Positions 54,300-64,000 of a stretch of DNA of 64,000 bases are shown piece by piece (position 1 is the stretch's first letter; every line of letters starts with the position of its first letter). Under the pieces are notes generated by a model. That model worked only from the letters and a program-made list of their open reading frames with translations. It was not told the origin of the DNA and did no database searches. This DNA comes from Reticulitermes speratus (lineage: Eukaryota; Arthropoda; Insecta; Blattodea; Rhinotermitidae). The stretch covers positions 1,155,001 to 1,219,000 of the forward strand of contig JAJKFL010000005.1 of NCBI GenBank assembly GCA_021186555.1, written 5' to 3'. The translations under genes were made by a program, and so were the position numbers.

Positions 54300-55490
54300 C
54301 TACCAGTGTATTGCAGTACCACTAGCAGTGTATTGCAGTGCCAATAGCAGTGTATTGCAGTGCCACTAGCAGTGTATTGCAGTGCCACTAGCAGTGTATT
54401 GCAGTACCACTAGCAGTGTATTGCAGTGCCACTAGCAGTGTATTGCAGTGCCACTAGCAGTGTATTGCAGTGCCACTAGCAGTGTATTGCAGTGCCACTA
54501 GCAGTGTATTGCAGTGCCACTAGCAGTGTATTGCAGTGCCACTAGCAGTGTATTGCAGTTCCACTACCAGTGTATTGCAGTGCCACTAGCAGTGTATTGC
54601 AGTGCCACTACCAGTGTATTGCAGTGCCACTAGCAGTGTATTGCAGTGCCACTACCAGTGTATTGCAGTGCCACTAGCAGTGTATTGCAGTGCCACTAGC
54701 AGTGTATTGCAGTGCCACTAGCAGTGTATTGCAGTTCCACTACCAGTGTATTGCAGTGCCACTAGCAGTGTATTGCAGTGCCACTACCAGTGTATTGCAG
54801 TGCCACTAGCAGTGTATTGCAGTGCCACTACCAGTGTATTGCAGTGCCACTAGCAGTGTATTGCAGTGCCACTACCAGTGTATTGCAGTGCCACTACCAG
54901 TGTATTGCAGTGCTACTAGCAGTGTATTGCAGTGCCACTAGCAGTGTATTGCAGTGCCACTAGCAGTGTATTGCAGTTCCACTACCAGTGTATTGCAGTG
55001 CCACTAGCAGTGTATTGCAGTGCCACTAGCAGTGTATTGCAGTGCCACTAGCAGTGTATTGCAGTGCCACTACCAGTGTATTGCAGTGCCACTAGCAGTG
55101 TATTGCAGTGCCACTAGCAGTGTATTGCAGTACCACTAGCAGCGTATTGCAGTACCACTAGCAGCGTATTGCAGTACCACTACCAGTGTATTGCAGTACC
55201 ACTAGCAGCGTATTGCAGTACCACTAGCAGTGTATTGCAGTGCCACTAGCATTGTATTGCAGTGCAACTAGCAGTATATTGCAGTGCCACTAGCAGTGTA
55301 TTGCAGTGCCACTACCAGTGTATTGCAGTGCCACTAGCAGTGTATTGCAGTGCCACTAGCAGTGTATTGCAGTGCCACTAGCAGTGTATTGCAGTGCCAC
55401 TACCAGTGTATTGCAGTGCCACTAGCAGTGTATTGCAGTGCCACTACCAGTGTATTGCAGTGCCACTAGCAGTGTATTGCAGTGCCATTA
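54300..55490. repeat. 22-bp tandem array, about 54 copies
   Basis: The unit reads 'cagtgtattgcagtgccact' plus 'ag', with period 22 (54361, 54383). Variants: 'actaccagtg', 'cagtacc', 'cagttcc', 'cagcgtatt'. The 'cagcgtatt' form is confined to about 55140-55210. The combination 'cagttccactacc' recurs at 54557, 54733 and 54974. Confidence 0.96.
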
Positions 55491-56051
55491 TTCTTCCACC
55501 GCACTCCAAGTCTCAAACACTCGCACCACTTGGCGCTCCAATTGTGGTCAGCTAACTGCTAACAAGGTTCTGCTCTAACTTGTCAATTACAGGCCTTAAC
55601 AACGCAGACAACAAACCCACACATGAGTCGGAACTGGGCTAACATGAGACCGGGTGTTAGCTTCCTTTGCGGAAACTAGTTTTACGCTCCCATGAAGCAG
55701 TCCCAGTTGTCCGCAGCCATTTATTGTATTTCCGCCATAACAAGTGTGCCACATTAAGTCGCTGCAGACTAACTCACCGCTGGATGCCCCTCGAGAAAGA
55801 AACAGATTTAAGTCCATACAACTTACATATATCAGATCTCACACACCAGAAGAAACGTGAAATTAAACCGGGCAAGTTTTGTCGGTCATAACGCATCTGA
55901 TATTTATGCCAGATATATTAGAATCGGGTCTTCGCCAGTGTGTTTTCTCTTAGCTTTCCCCTTAAGCAAATTCCAGGATGTTATTTTGAAGTGTATTAGA
56001 ATGACTGTCTCTACACCACTACAAGGTACAGTCACCCTGACAAGACTACTA
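55491..56051. other. Spacer without recognised features
   Basis: Unique sequence with overlapping frames (55596-55817 minus, 55667-55891 plus) and no recognised domain. Confidence 0.4.
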
Positions 56052-56720
56052 GTAGCGTATGTCTGCAGCTGGTTGGTTGCTGGAATTACGGGTTCGAATC
56101 CTGCTGAGGGTATTGATGTTCGTCTGTTGTGTTTGTTGGGTGATGTGTAGGTAGCGGCCTCTGCGACGGGCTGATCACTCATTCAGAGGAGTCCTACTGG
56201 GCAAGCGTGTGTGAGTGTGTGTGTGTGTGCGTGTGTGTCTAGCTGTGTGTGTCTGTGTGTCTAGCTGTGTGTGTGTGTGTCTAGCTGTGTGTGTGTGTGT
56301 GTGTCTAGCTGTGTGTGTCTGTGTGTCTAGCTGTGTGTGTGTGTGTGTCTAGCTGTTGTGTGTGTGTGTGTCTAGCTGTGTGTGTCTGTGTGTCTAGCTG
56401 TGTGTGTGTCTGTGTGTCTAGCTGTGTGTGTGTCTGTGTGTCTAGCTGTGTGTGTCTGTGTGTCTAGCTGTGTGTGTCTGTGTGTCTAGCTGTGTGTGTG
56501 TGTCTAGCTGTGTGTGTCTGTGTCTAGCTGTGTGTCTAGCTGTGTGTGTCTAGCTGTGTGTGTCTGTGTGTCTAGCTGTGTGTGTCTGTGTGTCTAGCTG
56601 TGTGTGTGTGTGTCTAGCTGTGTGTGTCTGTGTGTCTAGCTGTGTGTCTAGCTGTGTGTGATCCAGAAACCTCAACAAAGCGGCGGTCTAGGCTCGAGTT
56701 GGACTCCTGCAGCACAGGAA
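56052..56720 (+). mobile_element. SINE family 2 variant inflated by an internal GT-rich array
   Basis: The 5' part is weakly preserved ('gtatgtctgcagctgg'), then the B box 'gggttcgaatcc' and the body 'cgacgggctgatcactcatt'. After 'gtcctactgggcaagcgtg' the element opens into about 450 bp of GT-rich repeat, then resumes with 'gtgatccagaaacctcaac', 'cggcggtctaggctcgagtt' and 'ctgcagcacagg'. At the same point the 39487 copy has only 'ctcagtgtatgtgtgtgac'. Confidence 0.85.
56205..56660. repeat. GT-rich minisatellite inside a SINE
   Basis: Runs of 'tgtgtgtg' are punctuated by 'tctagctg' about thirty times at irregular spacing (12-22 bp), with 'tgtgtgtctgtgtg' sub-blocks. Confidence 0.95.
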
Positions 56721-57055
56721 AAATGAATTCCTAGTAATTTGACATTCATTAAATTGCTTTCAGACATACGAGGCAATCAGTAATACGAGAATTATTGATA
56801 GTTATACGGTATTATATTGGAAATCATTTAACGGAGATGAGGTACGTAGTGTGTTCATTATAAAACGCACAGAGTATCCATACTTTTGTCGCTAAATAAG
56901 CTTCAAAGCAAGAGTACGCCTGTACCTGTAGAAAGGTTTTGACAGAGATGTACTTGAGCGTGGCTTGAACGTACGGAAAATAGGTGGATGCTCGGATGCT
57001 TCATATTAACTACCGTAATAACAAACGTGAGGTGGGTGCCACGAAGGCTTATGGT
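56721..57055. other. Spacer without recognised features
   Basis: Unique A+T-rich sequence. Confidence 0.4.
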
Positions 57056-57184
57056 GACTTCAGCTATATCTCCACTTAACCTAGGCACTGGATGGAGGTC
57101 TAAGGTCAACTTCGCGCCCCGGCCGCTTTGTCCCCGAGGAAACACCGGGGTACAAATTGAACTGGACGCTTTATGGGCCCCAGA
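57056..57184 (-). mobile_element. SINE family 1, degenerate fragment
   Basis: 'ggatggaggtctaaggtcaa' followed by 'cgccccggccgctttgtcc' and 'aacaccggggtacaaattg' tracks the family 1 body ('gatgggggtgggtggtcaa', 'gccccggccgctttacccc'). The tRNA-like head is missing. Confidence 0.6.
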
Positions 57185-57239
57185 GGTTGTGCGAACATTT
57201 TGAAAAACGTAAATATCTCCTGCGTCCGCTGATAATCGA

Positions 57240-58323
57240 ATAACGGATGGTCCAGATACACTAATGATAAACTAACGGATGGTCCAGATACACTAATGAC
57301 AAACTAACAGATGGTACAGCTACACTAACGACAAACTAAAGGATGGTCCAGATACACTAATGACAAACTAACGGATGGTCCAGATACACTAATGACAAAC
57401 TAACGGATGGTCCAGCTACACTAACGACTAACGGATGGTATAGCTACACTAATTACAAACTAACGGATGATCCAGATACACTAATGACAAACTAAAGGAT
57501 GGTCCAGCTACACTAATGACAAACTAACGGATGGCCCAGCTACACCAACAACAAACTAACGGATGGTACAGCTACACTAATGACAAACTAACGTATAATC
57601 CAGATACACTAATAACAAACTAACGGATGGTCCAGCTACACTAATGACAAACTAAAGGATGGTCCAGCTACACTAATGACAAACTAACGGATGGTCCATA
57701 TACACTAATGACAAACTAACGGATGATCCAGATACACTAATGAAAAACTAGCGGAAGGTCCAGCTACACTAATGACAAACGAACGGATGGTCCAGCTACA
57801 CTAATGACAAGCTAACGGATGATCCAGATACACTAATAACAAACTAACGGATGGTCCAGCTACACTAACGACAAACTAACGGATGGTACAGCTACACTAA
57901 TGACAAACTAACGGATGATCCAGATACACTAATGACAAACTAACGGATGGTCCAGCTACACTAACGACAAACTAACGGATGGTACAGCTACACTAATGAC
58001 AAACTAACGGATGATCCAGATACACTAATAACAAACTAACGGATGGTCCAGCTACACTAATGACAAAGTAACGGATGGTCCAGTTACACTAATGACAAAC
58101 TAACGGATGGTCCATATACACTAATGACAAACTAACGGATGATCCAGATACACTAATGAAAAACTAACGGAAGGTCCAGCTACACTAATGACAAACTAAC
58201 GAATGGTCCAGCTACACTAATGACAAATTAACGGATGATCCAGATACACTAATGACAAACTAACGGATGATCCAGATACACTAATGACAAACTAAAGGAT
58301 GGTACAGCTAAACTGATGACAAA
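57240..58323. repeat. 32-bp tandem array, about 34 diverged copies
   Basis: The unit contains 'actaacggatggtccagata' then 'cactaatgac'. Variants include 'ggtacagct', 'gatccagat', 'ggtccagct' and 'actaaagg'. The order 'ggtacagct', 'gatccagat', 'ggtccagct' repeats several times between 57540 and 58040, a three-unit higher-order pattern. It is more diverged than the other arrays. No relation to the other 32-bp arrays. Confidence 0.94.
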
Positions 58324-59168
58324 ACTAAAAATGAGAAACTTAAATCTCGCTAAAACACTCGTCACGTGATGTCCTTGCTTCTCGATTTCCATTCGTCCCT
58401 CTAACAACCACACCAAATACGTCACAAAACCTACAGTACATTGCTAAATTATCATACAGATTCAAATTGTAAAATGAACAAAACGCTGATCGCCCAAGCA
58501 CAGACGCATGTACAGAAGTGCCGGACATTAAGTACTGTAAGCAGCTAAGTACTGTAAGCAGCTAAGTACTGTAAGCAGCTAAGTACGGTAGTTTTCATCA
58601 GTTTTCACATTCGTGCCAATTTATATTTACGTTAATAATACAAACACTGAAATTCTACAAGCAGACAAAAGGAATTCCGAATTCATGCTATTGATTTTCC
58701 TTGTAAATGGTTTCTCTCCTCTCTTCACCCCCAACCCCCATAAAACCCGCTTGCTGGTATTCTCTAGAGGAGAAGCATTTTCCTGCTGGTTCGCTGGCAA
58801 AACAAAAACACCAAAATTCTCAATCAAATCGAATGTTTCCAAAATTATCCTCGGTAAACTTCAAGCGTGCAATTAACGTTCAACTAACACTAATGCAAAC
58901 TTGAACTAATTTCAACGCTCATCCTTTTCAATTTTCCTATCTGTTTCATGGTGAAGTACATTTCATAAGAAGGGCCTCGGAAAGACCGGTCTCTAGTAGC
59001 AAACAGCCCTTCTTGTCCTACGCAAAGTATTATACGTACTTCGAAACACTTGTGCCATTAATTGGGGCATACAAATTCATATCCACGAACTTGAAATGGC
59101 TTCTTAAAATAAATGCCTCTTCAGCCTTAAGTACCCAGAATGTGTTGTTAAACATCCACATGTGCATA
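58324..59168. other. Spacer with a 17-bp short tandem repeat
   Basis: 'aagtactgtaagcagct' occurs about three times at 58530-58582. Overlapping frames at 58613-58876 (+), 58627-58842 (-) and 58707-58904 (+) show no domain. Confidence 0.5.
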
Positions 59169-59182
59169 ATACGTCCAGTCGT

Positions 59183-59511
59183 TGAATTATTTGTACCAAC
59201 AAAAGCACTAAGACAGTTTTTTCACTGTTTTCTAATACGCATTTCGGCAGTTATTCTGCCATCATCAGGAGGTATTTTAAGTGAGTTTTTACATAGACCA
59301 ATTCTTTGGTTATGTCATGACAGTGAGTCGGTATTTGTTACCACATCGTATAAGATTTTGTAAAATTAGTGGTATTGTTAAGATGCTAAAAGTTATTACA
59401 ATTTTAAAAATTACAATAAAATCAAGTAGTATATTATACTATCCTCTATAGTATAATTATTAATTAATGGCAGCGTGGTAATATTTCCAGCATGTGTTCC
59501 AGTTATCTGTT
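59183..59511 (-). mobile_element. Candidate Penelope-type fragment with 14-bp flanking direct repeats
   Basis: The 14-mer 'atacgtccagtcgt' occurs at 59169-59182 and 59512-59525, as a target-site duplication would. Inside, the minus strand has 'ctgatga' (59262-59268), extra 't', the stem 'ggcag' / 'ctgcc', then 'gaaa' (59242-59245) and 'tgcgta'. No clear stem I is seen. There is no coding sequence. Classification rests on the hammerhead-like core shared with 47611 and 12725. Confidence 0.5.
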
Positions 59512-59525
59512 ATACGTCCAGTCGT

Positions 59526-59700
59526 GTTTTATTACCTTACAAGAAGGCAGTGCAATACAAACAGAATGCTATCACAAAACAAAATAAATGTTATTTTGAT
59601 TTTTTGTGTTATTGACATCTGATGGTTCCAAATTTTGCATCTAGTAATTGCGCTTCTACCGCACTTCATCGCGTCTTCTGATTATCTTTCGCAACGTCCT
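59526..59700. other. Spacer
   Basis: Nothing recognised. Confidence 0.4.
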
Positions 59701-59707
59701 GGCCGTA

Positions 59708-59942
59708 TTTTTTTTTTCTGTATGGCTCGATAGCCCTATATGGGCCAGGGCCTCCTCGTTTCGTCGAGGTTTCACGATCACACTCAGACACACCACACTC
59801 GGTAGGACTCCTCTACCTGACATCGCACAACACTCACAAGAGACAGACATCCATGCACCCGGCGGGATTCGAACCCACGATCCTAGTAAGCGAGCGGCCG
59901 AAGACCCACGCCTTAGATCGCACGGCCACTGTGATCGGCACA
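59708..59942 (-). mobile_element. SINE family 2, reverse copy with internal deletion
   Basis: The direct repeat 'ggccgtatt' at 59701-59709 and 59943-59951 is a 9-bp duplication. A T run follows, then 'ctcgatagccctatatggg', the B-box complement 'gggattcgaacccacg' and the head complement 'cacggccactgtgatcgg'. About 30 bp of the body ('gacgagtgatcagc...cagag') are missing between 'gactcctct' and 'acctgac'. Confidence 0.92.
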
Positions 59943-59984
59943 GGCCGTATTACATTTGTCATTTTCTCTATCCATATGAAAATA

Positions 59985-60335
59985 TATCTGGTTAGCTCCT
60001 TCCTTCGTCGCTTGTTTGGTTTGTCGCTGTGTTATTCATGTATTTCCCGCAAGAGTGCGGGAGATTTTATAGCGCGTGTTATTGACTCACCAGCTTCGAG
60101 GGCTCTGTCATCACTACAGTGGTTATAATTCAGTAAACAACTAAAGAAGCACATAGGTGTCGTTGCAAAGTGATAAGTCTACCGGGCAATTTGCACAAAA
60201 TGTACTTATTTCTTGTGAAGGAAAATTAGCACTTAACACACCCAATGGCCTTATGAAACTTCAAAACCAAATTGTCGTATTTTAACAATAAGAAACTGGA
60301 GAACAGCTTGTACAGTCTGCGACATCGGGTACGTC
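59985..60335 (+). repeat. Uncharacterised dispersed repeat, copy 3
   Basis: It shares 'atttcccgcaagagtgcggg', 'gcttcgagggctctgtc', 'caatggccttatg' and 'gtcgtattttaacaa' in order with the 24600 and/or 37610 copies. It is the longest of the three. No open frame, tRNA head or terminal inverted repeat was identified. Confidence 0.5.
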
Positions 60336-60360
60336 AGCTAAGATACAAGGCACTGATATA

Positions 60361-60928
60361 CAGTGTGTCCACAAAGTCCCTTCGGGTTTTGAAAAATTGT
60401 GGCGCGCAAACAAATTGAGCTAGCAACATGCGGTTTGCGGCAGATTACAGTGAAACTCTGGAAGTTTTTTTTCCCACATGCGGTTTGCGGCAGATTACAG
60501 TGAAACTCTGGAAGACCCGTATCAGGAATGCGAACTCGGCTATTCCAGCGGTGTCCACAAAGTCCCTTCGGGGTTTTAAAAAATTGTGGCGCGCAAACAA
60601 ATTGAGCTAGCAACATGCGGTTTGCGGCAGATTACAGTGAAACTGTGGAAGTTTTTTTACCGCCACAGATGACTTGATGACCTGAAGACCCGTATCAGGA
60701 ATGCGATCTCGGCTATTCCAGCGGACATGCTCCACAGAACATGGCAAGAGCTCGAATATCGTCTGGACGTTCTCCGTGCTACCAAGGGAGACCACATCGA
60801 GGTCTACTGAGGTCAGTAAAAAACTTTCAGAGTTTCACTGTAATCTGCCTCAAAATGCATGTGGCTAGCTCAATTTGTTTGCGCGCCACAATTTTTCAAA
60901 ACCCCGATGGGACTTTGTGGACACACTG
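60361..60928 (+). mobile_element. Tc1/mariner-like non-autonomous element with a duplicated left end
   Basis: Terminal inverted repeats of about 65 bp begin 'cagtgtgtccacaaagtccc' on both sides. TA lies at 60359-60360 and 60929-60930. Between about 60665 and 60808 the plus strand encodes TRIRNAISAIPADMLHRTW and QELEYRLDVLRATKGDHIE then VY and a stop. This is the C terminus of an insect Tc1/mariner-type transposase; the catalytic domain is deleted. The left end plus a scrap of this coding region ('acccgtatcaggaatgcga') is duplicated at 60361-60550 and 60551-60720. Confidence 0.88.
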
Positions 60929-62576
60929 TACACTGAAACTGCACTGAGAACAGGTGACTGTGCTAACCACTTAATGGACGCACGACGGGAGATGCCACTG
61001 ACATTACAAACTTCTCCTTTCTAAGAACCTGTAATATTACAGATCTCTCAACATCAGCCTTACGTATAACTAAAGAATTCTGTACAAAAGTGCTCTTTTT
61101 TGAGAAGCTAGAAGCTCAGCTATTTTTCATTACGCTGTTCAAAACAGCCATCTGCCTCAGCCAGAAAAATCGAGTCCACAGGCCCAAAGAGCATTTCTTA
61201 CAAAACTTTTCAAATATTTTGCTCACGTTTACCGCACATACTTCTCCTTCTTTCACGATTTTATTAAAGCTCTGGATGTACAGTGCGTTCGATTTGTCCC
61301 AATTATTTAATCAACGTAACAATATCTGATGAACACAAATTATGAAGCAGGTGATTATCCAAATCTCTCCAGCCTCCCCTCACTTCCACTGTCTCTCTCT
61401 CTCCCTCTCTTTTAGTTCCAAATAACCCCTCGCCAACATATTTTTAATCAACTCCATGGCGCCTGCTTCCCTCACGATCCAATACTCTGAAATCCACGCC
61501 CATAAAACAGGTGACATTTTAGGCCTGTGTATGTCAACGCTTCCGTGCTATACAGGAGAAAGACAAACTCTTTTACACGGAATGATTCCACCATAATCCA
61601 CATTCAATCTCCTGTTGCGTTTGAGTGGATGTGACAGTAATTTTTTTCCTGTAGTTTCCACATATGTGAACTTTTCCAGGTTTATCGTTACATCAAGGTT
61701 TTGCTTTTCATTGTGGTGGCAAGGCATAAACACATACTTATAGAGGGCGTATCTTTTATCGCTGTCCTGAGCACCGCAGCTGTCACAGAATATCCCGCCA
61801 GATAGCACCTTTCTATGTTGTAAATTTTTCATGCTTGGTGCGACGAAAAAAAGAAAGACCCTGTATTATTGAACCATCATTAAGATACCAACAACATGTT
61901 CTACATACATAAAATAAATATTTATTTGGCCATTCACCGTCTAATAAAAATATTTTTTCATTTTTAGCCCATCATAATACTGAGCTTTTCCTGATAAAAC
62001 TGTATATTATCAGTTTCAGTTTACTAATCTACATATTTTCGTATTTTTCTCCTTTTGTTTATTTCTGAAATAAACATCTCTATCCCTAAAGCTTCTCAGG
62101 CTACTCGTAACCAGTTTTGTTCCAAGAAGATCCCTCAAGCCATTCGTCCTCTCCATCTCAATCTGTCACATAGGCTGACTGTAATTTAATTAAACTGTGC
62201 GAGGTGTTTGTCTGCATCAGTGAATTCTATTTGACGGGAACAAATATAAATGATACTGGCAATGACTTGCAGGTTAACACTTGGCATCTGTCAAGTTCAC
62301 TGCTCCTGACAAAATTACTTCTTTCAGTTTTCTCCATAATAACTATCTGTAACTGCAGAGAAATTACCTGCTCTTATGACATTGTAAGCTAAGAACACAG
62401 GCTTACATTGAGCTGCTTGGCTTGCAATTTTGGAAGTCATTTCAGTAAAACTGTGAGCCGTTTACAACAGAAGGCTCGTGTCACTGTTACTCTAAGTCCT
62501 TCGACGAAAGAGAAAGTGGAGAATCCAAAAGACTTTTCAAAACTTTAATGCCATTCTTGTCCATTTATACTGCACA
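60929..62576. other. Spacer without recognised genes
   Basis: A 94-codon minus-strand frame (61548-61832) contains ILSGG-like and CDSCGAQDSDKRYALYKYV sequence. I cannot assign it to a family. The rest is unique A+T-rich sequence with a short (ct)-rich run near 61390. Confidence 0.35.
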
Positions 62577-63718
62577 CCTAACTGCAGCTCCATACACGAT
62601 CTCAATACAACACTGCAGTGTACCAAAACCTATCCACACACGGTGCCTAACTGACGCTCCATACACGATCTCAACACAACACTGCAGTATACCAAAACCT
62701 ATCCACACACGGTGCCTAACTGACGCTCCATACACGATCTCAATACAACACTGCAGTATACCAAAACCTATCCACACACGGTGCCTAACTGACGCTCCAT
62801 ACACGATCTCAATACAACACTGCAGTATACCAAAACCTATCCACACACGGTGCCTAACTGACGCTCCATACACGATCTCAATACAACACTGCACTATACC
62901 AAAACCTATCCACACACGGTGCCTAACTGCAGCTCCATACACGATCTCAATACAACACTGCAGTATACCAAAACCTATCCACATCCGGTGCCTAACTGCA
63001 GCTCCATACACGATCTCAATACAATACTGCAGTATACCAAAACCTATCCACACACGGTGCCTAACTGACGCTCCATACACGATCTCAATACAACACTGCA
63101 GTATACCAAAACCTATCCACACCCGGTGCCTAACTGCAGCTCCATACACGATCTCAATACAACACTGCAGTATACCAAAACCTATCCACACACGGTGCCT
63201 AACTGCAGCTCCATACACAATCTCAATACAACACTGCAGTATACCAAAACCTATCCACACACGGTGCCTAACTGCAGCTCCATAAACGATCTCAATACAA
63301 CACTGCAGTATACCAAAACCTATCCACACCCGGTGCCTAACTGACGCTCCATACACGATCTCAATACAACACTGCAGTATACCAAAACCTATCCACACCC
63401 GGTGCCTAACTGCAGCTCCATACACGATCTCAATACAACACTGCAGTATACCAAAACCTATCCACACACGGTGCCTAACTGCAGCTCCATACACGATCTC
63501 AATACAACACTGCAGTATACCAAAACCTATCCACACACGGTGCCTAACTGCAGCTCCATACACGATCTCAATACAACACTGCAGTATACCAAAACCTATC
63601 CACACACGGTGCCTAACTGCAGCTCCATACACGATCTCAATACAACACTGCAGTATACCAAAACCTATCCACATCTGGTGCCTAACTACAGCTCCATACA
63701 CGATCTCAATACAACACT
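62577..63718. repeat. 69-bp tandem array, about 16.5 copies
   Basis: Period 69, read from 'catacacgat' at 62591 and 62660. The unit contains 'ctccatacacgatctcaata' and 'accaaaacctatccacac'. Two forms alternate, 'ctgacgctcc' (mainly left) and 'ctgcagctcc' (mainly right). Since 69 is 23 codons, a minus-strand frame of 386 codons (62565-63725) stays open with a 23-residue period (CIEIVYGAAVRHRVWIGFGI) and a plus frame of 245 codons overlaps it. I treat both as artefacts. Confidence 0.96.
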
Positions 63719-63932
63719 GACACAAGGTCTGCTGATTGCTGATACGCAGCTATGAAATATTTGTGTCCACTTGTAGATCTGATACAATTCCTACTGAAGG
63801 CCTTTGTTACACAATTCAACTATCAAGTTTTGACCTCAGTATGTGGCACGCACGCACGCACGCACACGCACGCACACACGAAACGGTCTGTTTACCACGA
63901 GCTTAGCCTCTGTCATTTCTAAGGAAGAATTG
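63719..63932. other. Spacer with a 'cacg' run
   Basis: A 'gcacgcacgcacgcacacgc' stretch lies at about 63846-63879. Nothing else is recognised. Confidence 0.6.
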
Positions 63933-64000
63933 CTGACAGCCGTGTCCTCTTGTCACAAAGAGTACTGACAGCCGTGTCCTCTTGTCACAAAGAGTACTGA
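63933..64000. repeat. 32-bp tandem repeat running off the right edge
   Basis: 'ctgacagccgtgtcctcttg' plus 'tcacaaagagta' occurs at 63933 and 63965, and a third copy begins at 63997. The true array length is not visible. Confidence 0.9.

Noticed and set aside
60338-60616. Minus-strand frame 60338-60616 as a gene
   Set aside because: It lies wholly inside the duplicated terminal repeats of the Tc1/mariner-like element.
321-63718. CRISPR array interpretation of the many direct repeats
   Set aside because: Units are contiguous with no unique spacers, no cas genes are present, and the sequence is eukaryotic in character.
63846-63880. 'cacg' run as a regulatory cluster
   Set aside because: It is a simple-sequence microsatellite with no neighbouring gene.

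Overview
This window looks like intergenic, repeat-dominated DNA from an insect nuclear genome. The evidence is four families of tRNA-headed SINEs with polymerase III A and B boxes, 3' ends of a LINE with (TTAG)n tails, Tigger/pogo-like, Tc1/mariner-like and hAT-like DNA transposon remnants, and Penelope-type terminal sequences with hammerhead-like motifs. A cockroach or termite host would fit the mix of LINE and SINE types, but that is inference. I support no host protein-coding gene, rRNA gene or functional tRNA gene. Almost every long open frame is either an artefact of a tandem array lacking stop codons or a fragment of a dead transposon.

The dominant feature is tandem repetition. By hand count about 27 kb of the 64 kb (roughly 40%) sits in more than twenty tandem arrays. 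Unit lengths range from 12 to 114 bp, and I see no sequence shared between families. Main arrays (unit, span): 38 bp as 2x19 (321-1660), 40 bp (4001-4240), 110 bp (4411-7463), 43 bp (9345-10120), 23 bp (12158-12305), 29 bp (15543-18236), 15 bp (19754-20041), 36 bp (20332-20480), 114 bp (21868-24044), 46 bp (25117-26215), 50 bp (28977-30379), 32 bp (33588-34438), 49 bp (35524-36794), 15 bp (38077-38545), 36 bp (39919-40094), 40 bp (40183-43724), 31 bp (44478-46784), 55 bp (47912-48432), 55 bp with hairpin (50722-51760), 22 bp (54300-55490), GT-rich (56205-56660), 32 bp (57240-58323), 69 bp (62577-63718), and a 32 bp array running off the right edge (63933-64000).

Between the arrays lie dispersed elements. 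SINE family 1 is at 496-786, 14085-14335, 28447-28717, 31882-31984, 49499-49768 and probably 57056-57184. SINE family 2 has a long-variable-arm tRNA-like head and is at 11098-11359, 11754-11950, 39487-39760, 53601-53860, 56052-56720 and 59708-59942. SINE family 3 is at 26762-26923, 30754-31048, 32650-32934, 47041-47327, 48566-48716 and 52482-52540. SINE family 4 is at 28303-28848 (interrupted), 31576-31879 and 36952-37220. LINE remnants are at 20250-21190, 27313-27830, 43723-44010, 49771-50338, 51953-52190 and 53980-54180. DNA transposons are at 2514-2695, 3753-7525, 10253-10914 (with a second one nested at 10345-10709), 48330-48407 and 60361-60928. Inverted-repeat loci with hammerhead-like cores are at 12406-12830, 46792-46977 and 47468-47702, with single cores near 47795, 51795 and 59222.

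Nothing here acts together as a pathway. The functional reading is evolutionary: arrays growing inside and beside mobile elements, and mobile elements landing inside arrays, which gives relative ages. The best leads are the hammerhead-like family arranged as facing pairs, the hAT-like element swollen to about 3.8 kb by internal satellites, and the Tigger-in-Tigger nest. All copy numbers, boundaries and family names come from reading by eye.
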